Positions 45,201-54,200 of a DNA stretch of 64,000 bases are shown in pieces; the first letter of the stretch is position 1; each line of letters starts with the position of its first letter. Source of the DNA: Pycnopodia helianthoides (Eukaryota > Echinodermata > Asteroidea > Forcipulatida > Asteriidae); NCBI GenBank assembly GCA_032158295.1, contig CM063253.1, forward strand, positions 62,001 to 126,000, in the 5' to 3' direction. Below the pieces are notes generated by a model. It worked only from the letters and a program-made list of their open reading frames with translations. It ran no database searches and was not told the origin of the DNA. The translations under genes were made by a program, and so were the position numbers.

Positions 45201-48200
45201 TTCCTGATTAACGTGCCGGCTCTCAACCAACTGAGCTATCTAGCCCTATGTTGGTTGGCGGTCTCTCTATTTTGTCAAAATCTTTGTTCGGGGGAGCCAG
45301 TCAGAGGCCATACAACCTGAAACTGCCGTGTAGCCAGGGATCACACCCACGTTTACGATACAACCAGGGAAGTGGCAACCAAGGGAATGTAACTTTTTTA
45401 TTTTAAATATCGAGTAATAAACCAATGTTTGTGTAATAGAGATTGGCTGATTTTATTGTCAGTTTGGTGTTCAATACCCTTTATGAGAGCTTCCCTGAGT
45501 TTCCTTGTTTAAAATATCATCTTTTAAACAAATAAATAAATTAAAACACTGTCTATCTATGTTTCTTTTTGAACACTTTGATGTCAGAGGGTTCAACTGG
45601 TTCTGGGTACTTCCATTGTCATTATTGTGTCAGCCCCACGCTCTGACTGCATAGGAGGAACATTGAAGAATGTCACTAAGAATGGAACATCTGTGTTTAC
45701 AAGTACTTCTGTTATTGACAGAAATAAAGTGCAGGCTTGCTTCTCCAGCGTGGTAGGGAAAAAAACACAATCATTCGCTGGTGATATTTGCTTGGCTTCC
45801 TTCAGGAACTCAGAAAGCACCGAGTTTACAGAGCCGTATTACATATATCATAAATCCATTTAGAAAATATACTTCATAGTGTAAAAAGACAAGAAGCAAA
45901 TAAATGTGACCACTCTGCATCCCTCACCTTATCAGTTTTTCCAGTGGTTGTAATTCTTGTTGTACCTGAAACCACCTAAAGTCAACGGGAGTCGATGTCC
46001 TTGTGTTTATAATACAGTGCAGTGTGCATTTTAGGCAATGCGGCATTTGCATACTTGCTATAATTTTTACATGCAATTTGACTCCCAAAAGGGTGAACAT
46101 GCAAGACAGAAGCCGCTTGTGACGATGGTGTGACGATGGTTTGTTGAGAAATACTTACTTCTAAAAATAATTATTTACGTGTTCTTATGAATTTGATGAA
46201 TTTGATGAGCAAATATTAAACAGAAGAAGACATTCCATCCACTGCCAAAACTAAACATTTCCATGACCCTTTTAACCCTCTGTTGAAGAGGTCACTTTAA
46301 GACTATAAGAGAGCCTTCAAACAATGACCAGATACTTCAGGAATATATCCTAGGATTTTTCCATTGCAGGTCAGACAGGTCAATGCCCAGTAGAATACTA
46401 AAATATGGATTGTGATGAGGAACAAGTTTGAAAGTCAAAGACACCCACTTTGGATGTAAGATAGTGCATTGACCTTTGGTGCTGCCATCTCAACCTGTGA
46501 GCTCTGGATTAACATGCTGGTGCTCTACTAACTGAGCTATCTAGCCACAATGCTGGCATAGGGAGACAACCAACATTTGGGCTAGATAACTCAGTTGGTA
46601 GAGCACTGGCACATTAGTCCAGAGGTCACAGGTTCAAGTTCCGCTCTAAACTGTACAAAAATGCCCTATCACTGAGGGTAGCTATTGATGTTCTTGAAGG
46701 GAACATGTAAGTGTACAATGTGTTCTTGCAAATTCCTAAGATGGTAAGGTGTTTGAGAAGCTGATTTCATGATTATGAGCTCCTGATTGGTGCTGAACCA
46801 GAATGGCTTGAAGTTATTGATCTGGTAACCAGTGTAAATCAAGTAACAATGGACTACATTGAGAATATCTGGAGGAATACAGATAACATTAGCACATCAG
46901 TCATCTCAGCAATTGCAATTTTGCATCAAGAATTGATCTGTGGATACAATAAAAAATCCTCAAATCAGGAAAAATCCTGACAAATCTTGCCTGTTCATTA
47001 ACTGTTTAGTTACAATCTACTGATTCAATCAGTGGCATTAGCATGTATTTTTAAAAAGAAGCCTATTTCAGCAATGCCTTCATGTAATTCAAAAACACAG
47101 CACTATAATAATGTAATTAGTTATCATAACTTTATTACAAGTAACTTTAAAGGTACACACCGGCTTCATTGGGCTACAAAATAGACCAAAACATGATTCT
47201 AAAGGTCTTCCTGAAATGGAGAAGATTAGTTCATAAAAGAAACCATCAAATTTGGCCGTTTTTTAGCAGGTTTTACTTACTTACTCGAAGTCGAGTCGCA
47301 GGACATCACAAAACCATGAGACTCAAATCACAGAGATATCTGTAAACTTTTCTTGATATCTTCTGGTTTTTATGTCAATGTTGCTTAGAACATGTTAAAT
47401 TAGTAAAAGTCAGAGATTTTCTTCAGAGTAAAATTTTTTTTTTTTCCCAGTTTTCTTTTTTTAAAGCCGATTAAAAAGTTTAGGGTCGCGGCGTAAAACT
47501 AGGGTCTTACCAGAGAGAGAGAGTGAGTTAAAGATAATTTGTGTTGTCTTTAAAAACAATACTGCATTGCGTAATTTGGGAAAAGCCCCTGAGGGCAGCC
47601 CCTGGGCCGGTCCTTTTTTTGCTCACCCAGGGGCTAAATTTAGCCCCGGTATGTCGGATGTCTATTTCTACCCCTGCAGTTTATGGATGCAAGTTGTAAA
47701 CAATGATGAAAAATCGAACGTAAGATTCGCATTCAGAGAGTCCGTGCACGGAAGCGTGTTTTACGGCGCATCAGCGTGGGGAGCTAGCGAGTAAACCTTG
47801 GGGGCATGTCCCGCACAGCCGGTGCAGTGTCTCGCCGGGCCAGAGAGACAAACCACGGAGGCATGAACGCGGAGCCTGTAGAGGGGTAGGGAGCCAGACC
47901 ATTGATTACGTTTTGTTTTACGAGGGTTTTAGTCTGTAGCCCTAGCTATTATCCCCTAACTATTGTCACGTTACGTGATGCCTGCGCTACACACGCGACG
48001 ACGAATAGCTGCACGGTGTGGATCGGACTGTGTTTATGTCAGTGTTTTTAATTACACGTGAATTTGTGCTTGATGGATATGAAGACTGGATCTTTATGCC
48101 TCGCCATTGTTATAATTAATAAATAAACAGATAACTAGTCTACTTAAAACAATGTCACGTAAACTTGACAGTTGCAACGGCTGGAAAAGCGTATACGCTG

Positions 48201-51200
48201 ACCTTTGACCGCGTTTTGGTTTTTTCACATTTTTCGTTAATTACGTGACATTTTGATGATTTTATTTTACAACAACAATCGAAAGATTATTGTCTGTGAT
48301 TCAACATCACTAAATTAGGTAAACAGTAAGCCGGTGTGTCCCTTTAAGAAAATGTTAAGTACTCACTGTTTTCCCAAGAAAAAAGTGTAAAGTTTTCGTC
48401 CCTAGAAGAAAGGACCTGTTTACTCCATTAACTCAAATGGATTGAACTCTACATGTACATGTATCAATATCAGGCTGGTAACCACTAAGCCACTGAATAC
48501 ATAATTCATGGCATTTGGCTGGTGCACAAATGACCTTGGTGTGAGTGGATCTTAGAGTCAGTAAGAGCTGCATGTCAGTAAATGAGGTCAGTGGAACAGT
48601 AAAGTATAAAAATCAATGGGCAGCAAGGAAATTTATTAATGAGAGTAGGGTTAAATGAGATAATTGATGGTTGATAGTACAAAATTCAAAAGATTTTTTA
48701 GAGTGGTGGATGGTGAATCGATGAAAGTAAATGGATTGTTTAGTTACCTCAAAGGTATTGATTGTCAGATGAATGGAAAAGTGTTTACAGAGAGACTGAA
48801 CTATTCATTAAATGGTATTACTGATCACTAATCAAAAATCAATCAGAATTGTCTGGATGACTAACTCTTGCTAAGTGCGTACAAAGGATAGTGCAAGGAG
48901 ACCTTGGGTCTTTTTTATAAAGCTACTAAGCATTGGAAATTATCTCCGCCAATTTCAAAAAAATTGTGAAAGACTTCTCTCTCCTTTCTGCTCTTGAAAA
49001 GCATTGAATTACTTAAGCAACAATTAATTACTTAGTGAAACCTGGAGCGGTACGACAAATTAACCCTCCTACTTTTGGTAACAATTTCCAGCAAGTTGGC
49101 CAACCAGTTGGAACCATTCCAGGGCTCCCCCTTTACACTAGCCCAGTTTATATTGTCTAGTAAAAATTGCCATGGGATAGTAAACACCACCTCTCAACTT
49201 GGCCTGTGGGCTACTAAAAACTGTGCAACCTCCTTGTTAAAATGCTTATTTCTTCCTTTTCAGATGTGAATAATTAATGTATGAAATGTGTTGATCGTTC
49301 TTGAGTGTGAGAATATAACTTCATTTGATCATTAAACTGGTTGTGATCAGAACATTACATTTATGGCAATTCCTGTTTAAAATCTGGGCTACTAAAACTT
49401 CCTGGGGGCAACTAAAATACACAGTTTACTGGCCCGGCGGGCTACTTTACAAAAAGCTTAAGCGCAAGGTCTGCATTCAACTACACAGGTTGTGTATGGT
49501 GGCACAACTGTGCTGAACAAACTGTGTACATGGGGCTGTCTACCCGATGAAACTGAGAACTTTAACAAAAGGGAGACCAGTGTTTGGACAGAGCGAGGAC
49601 ATCCTCTCTTCACCTCCATGTACAAAACCAATGAGGACGTTGCTAAAATAAAGTCCAAACAATGGGAGAGCAAAAAGTTCTTGATTTACGGGGTTGACAA
49701 GCATGCGTGTAAATGTACATGTGTGTACTCTGTGGATTTGTGCATACATTGTACTGCAGGCTGGCAGTGGATGGTACTGAATGGTCAGACAGTAGGAGGG
49801 TTGACTCTGTACATGCATTCACATTATTGCAGGCTGGTATAGTTTATCTATCATTCAAAACCACAGTGGATTTTTTTTAATGATCAGACAGTAGGAGGGT
49901 TGACTGTGTGTACTATATATGCAATCACCACATTATATCATATTGCAAGCTGGCATAGTTTATCTAACATTAAAAACCGACAGTGGATAAATTATTGAAT
50001 TAGCAGACAGCAGAAATATTTACGTTTTAAATTAACAAGGAAGTATCTCAGAAACTTGCACTTGGAGAGTTTTTCGGTAATAACTCTTGAAAAATAAAAT
50101 GGTGTGAATGAATATTTACTTGCTCCATAATATTTTTTTTTTAAATTGGCAAATATGTTACTTATGAACACCTTGATATATAGTGATTTTCATCAATTCA
50201 ATATGATGAAAAAAATTATCATTATATCCCAACTTGCTCATAATGGGCAACAGAGGGTGCTGTTTCTTTTGCTACACACATCTCACGGTAAACTGAAGTG
50301 GAACTCTATCGGCCACTCTCTGTTTACATTATGATCCATAGATCTCAAACTGACTATGGTGGAAGCTAAACTAGTTAAAAGCATTAAATAAACACACAGC
50401 ATTAAAAATAATTGTTAAAGTGCATCTTTGTATTATAATATGCATTTCTAGGGACAATGTAATGTTGTTGGGTCAATAATCAATTTGATACAGAGAACAA
50501 GATTGTAACTCACAGAGTCTAACATACATTACATTGTACATGTAAGGCCAAGTAAAAAAATACACCAGTCCAGGTTTTTCAAAAAAGAGGAGGATGGGGG
50601 CCTTATTATTTCTTTGATTTTTTTTTTTAAGGAAGAAAGAGCCAGACTAAAAATTGGCTGGTTTTGTGGAAATTACAAGTCTAAAATTTGAATAAATAAA
50701 ATCAATCGTCAGAAGGATGGTGCAAAGATGAAGTGAAAATATATGAAAAATGTAGTCTTTTGGGGGACAAAAAAATAATTTTAAAAATGTTTTTAAAAGG
50801 ATGCGGCTTCAAAAAAGGATGAGAGTGGGTCTGATCAACTGTTTTTTTTTTTCACTTGGCCTAATGTCTCTGTTCCCCCCATTTATAGTTGGTACATCAC
50901 AACTTGAGTTACAAATTCTCTTTTAAGAAAATCTTCACTAGATCATGGCTAAAGTGTCCTGGAGCTAAATATTTTGAAAATTATTTTTACAAGAAATACA
51001 AATCTTCTTTCTGAAACCTTTAGGAGGGAGAAGTCTTGAAACTAAAAAGCTCAAGAATAAATTATAAGGAAATATTCCAAATTAACTGTTTAAAAAATAC
51101 TAAACTGCAGGACCTCTGTGATTGGTTGTTTGATCATTTGCCCAGTGCTTTAAAACTTACTGGACTACTGGACTCTTTGGCCAGTGGTCCAGTGGGTATA

Positions 51201-54200
51201 GAGAGCACATATCCTGATAAACTTAAGGCCCCCCAAAAAAGGGTTCTGTTTCCGGTTCCCCGACCGACCCTAGTTTTACGCCGCGACCCTAAACTTTTTA
51301 TTCGGCCTTTAAAAAAAACGGGGGGAAACGGGGGGGAACAAAACTGTGTCAAGCGCATTCCATGTTGCTTGCGCATTCTGCAGATTGTGCGCACATTTTT
51401 GCAAACTCGGCTGCCTTGAACTACCAATCTAAAGAGCGCAAACTGAAGATTGCACACAATTTTGCCTAATTTGTTGTGCAAATCCGTTGATTGCGCTCAA
51501 CACATGAACGATCGTGAACGTATCGTTAATCGTATGGGAATAATAAAAAAAAAACGCAAAATAAAAAAACTTTCCGACCTACCGACCCTATTTTTAAATG
51601 ACATGTAATCGGAAACAGAACCCTTTTTTGGGGGGCCTAAACAAACCAGAAAGCAATAACAGCATTTTTCTGTTATCATTGCACATTTACCAAAAGTGTA
51701 GAGATAATGAGGAAATACATGTTGTTTGGATAATGACACACAAGTACATGTAGGAGAGCGATACTATCGGTTTCTGTACTGAAGATTTGTGTGTAACTTT
51801 TCTACAAACAGAATGTCATGTACACGGTATGCACGTATTTCACTGTTCAACTGCACAATATGTATTAACACGTACATTACATTAATGTAAGGCCATTTCT
51901 AAACTAGAGGCTGCGGCTAGGTCACCGAGCCAACATGCATTGAAACATACGCTGCCCTTAGCAACACCTTCAGCAACAGCTGCAGTCGACCAAATCAAAC
52001 ACAGCCCTAGTCAACCACTACCATTGCCCCTCTGCCCACTTTTAAACCACTCTCCCTGCAAGATAGATGCTTGAAGGGAAAATGCAGTTCAGTTATTTTG
52101 TGGAATGTTTTGAGTGAGTTACAAGTAATTCCTGTCCTTGTTTTCAATGTAAATGTACCATCCAACAAACCTGTGAAAGTTTCATCAATCTGATACAGTA
52201 TTTCTGAAGAAATATTTCTGATAATTAATATTTACTTTATGTACATAGGTTACATTCTTCTAAACACAAATTACATAGGTAAAAATATAATATTGATATT
52301 ACTTATTATTTTCAATTTCCCCCGGGATAACTTATGCAAACTCAGAATCCCCATCTCCAGAAAACTGGTGGAAAAGTCTTCCTTCAAAAATATGTATCAA
52401 CACTCATCAAGTATTAAAAATGTATTTTCTTCAGACAATGTACATGTAGGGGGCCTACATGTACTTTTTAATAGTATTGTTTAAAAATCAAACGGCATAA
52501 AGACTTGTCTATCAATTACCAACTGCTCATTATTTACAAAGTTTCACAAGTATCACCAAAGTCCAATACGGTTTGTTTTACAAAAGTAAACAATCTTTAT
52601 CATTACAAAGCAGCTAAATCTAGTTTAAAATGACCCCAACTGACCCCAAATCATGACCTCAGGGTTACAAGAGGCAAGGACAGATTAATTCTGAAGAACA
52701 CTTAAAGGCCAATAACATTTGTTGTTATTTGGAAAAGTAAATTAATTCCAATCTTAGTTGTCAATAAACACAACATAACAACAAACCAGTGAACATTTTG
52801 GGCATGTTCCGCCAGAACATTCCACAAGACTACATCATGTACATAATTGTGCGAAAATATTGGAGCAATCCTAGACGACTAAATAGGTGCATTAGTTTTA
52901 TCAACGTAACAATGGAACGTTCCAGCAGTCCCATGAAACACTGACAGCTTATGTGTGCGTGCCTGCACTACATGTATATGTACTTATCCGATCCAAAAAA
53001 ACAGACCTTTTCGACTTTAGAGATCCTCCCTTATTTTAGAAAAAGCCTCTAAAAGGAATGATGTTTTATCACCAATTTCGGGTAGGCACACACATCGTTA
53101 TGGGGACTATTACACAAAGAAACAAAGGTCCCTACAACATTTTATTTACTTTTTTTAACTTGGACCCCACACAAGCAATCTTTATTAACGGGAATAATCC
53201 AACAACAACATTAGCAGTCCAACTGCATGTACATGTAGGTGTTCAAAAGACTGCGTGTGCTTGTTGATTAGGCTTATTTATTTTGATTGCTGCAATATCT
53301 CTCCACAAAATTTGTGCTCGTTTGAACTTTATATGCCTAAATATCAATTAGTTTTCAGACTAGAAGTAGAACTCATAAATATTTATTCTTGTTGATAGTC
53401 ACAAATCTTGTACTTTGTCCTTACAATAAAAACCCATTGTTAATCACCAATGCAAGGTCAAGTTCACTCCAAGTTGACAAGAATCTTTAATTTGAAACAG
53501 TCTCCGACAAAACAACCATTTGGTATTGGTTTCCTAATGAGAACCTGTGTAACCAGACCTGGAATTACACAGAGGCCACAGAGGGCCTCATTGCCCTGGT
53601 CTTGGCCTTGGTGCTAAGTTGGTGCTTCTTCAAAAGTTTCCAATTTAAGACTTCCAATGGAAGTGCCCATTTCTAAATGAATATGGCCTTATGGTCTTCC
53701 TGGAGGGAAGAAAATATTATTTTGTCGCATGCCAAGAGTCTTTGCACTTCATAACAGACCACTGGCTCCAAATCAATTTTCCTTGTCCCATTTTTCTTCA
53801 ACATTTCTGGATCCGCACTTCCTCATTGGATCCCATTGCAATCATAATGTAAATTTGTACGTATCCATTGTGTTTCTTGTATTTTCCAAAAATGGTTCGC
53901 ATATTTTAAAAGGCAGCTTCCTAAAGCTGTATGTTGTTGTTATAAAGTCAACACATCACACGCAGGCAGAGGCAGCGAAGGCAACCTCCATGCCCCTAGT
54001 CATTGCCTTGGTGTCTCTTGAAATGTTCCGGTAGAAATTTAAATATCACTCACAGAGGTGCCCTTTGCCCTTAAAACAATTTTAGTACAATGTATGAGGT
54101 CTGCACACACAAGATGGCATAATAAGATGATTTTAAAAAGACTTAAGGTCAACATTTGAACATTAATTCAACACAAGACTACCAAACTTGTCCAGTCCTG

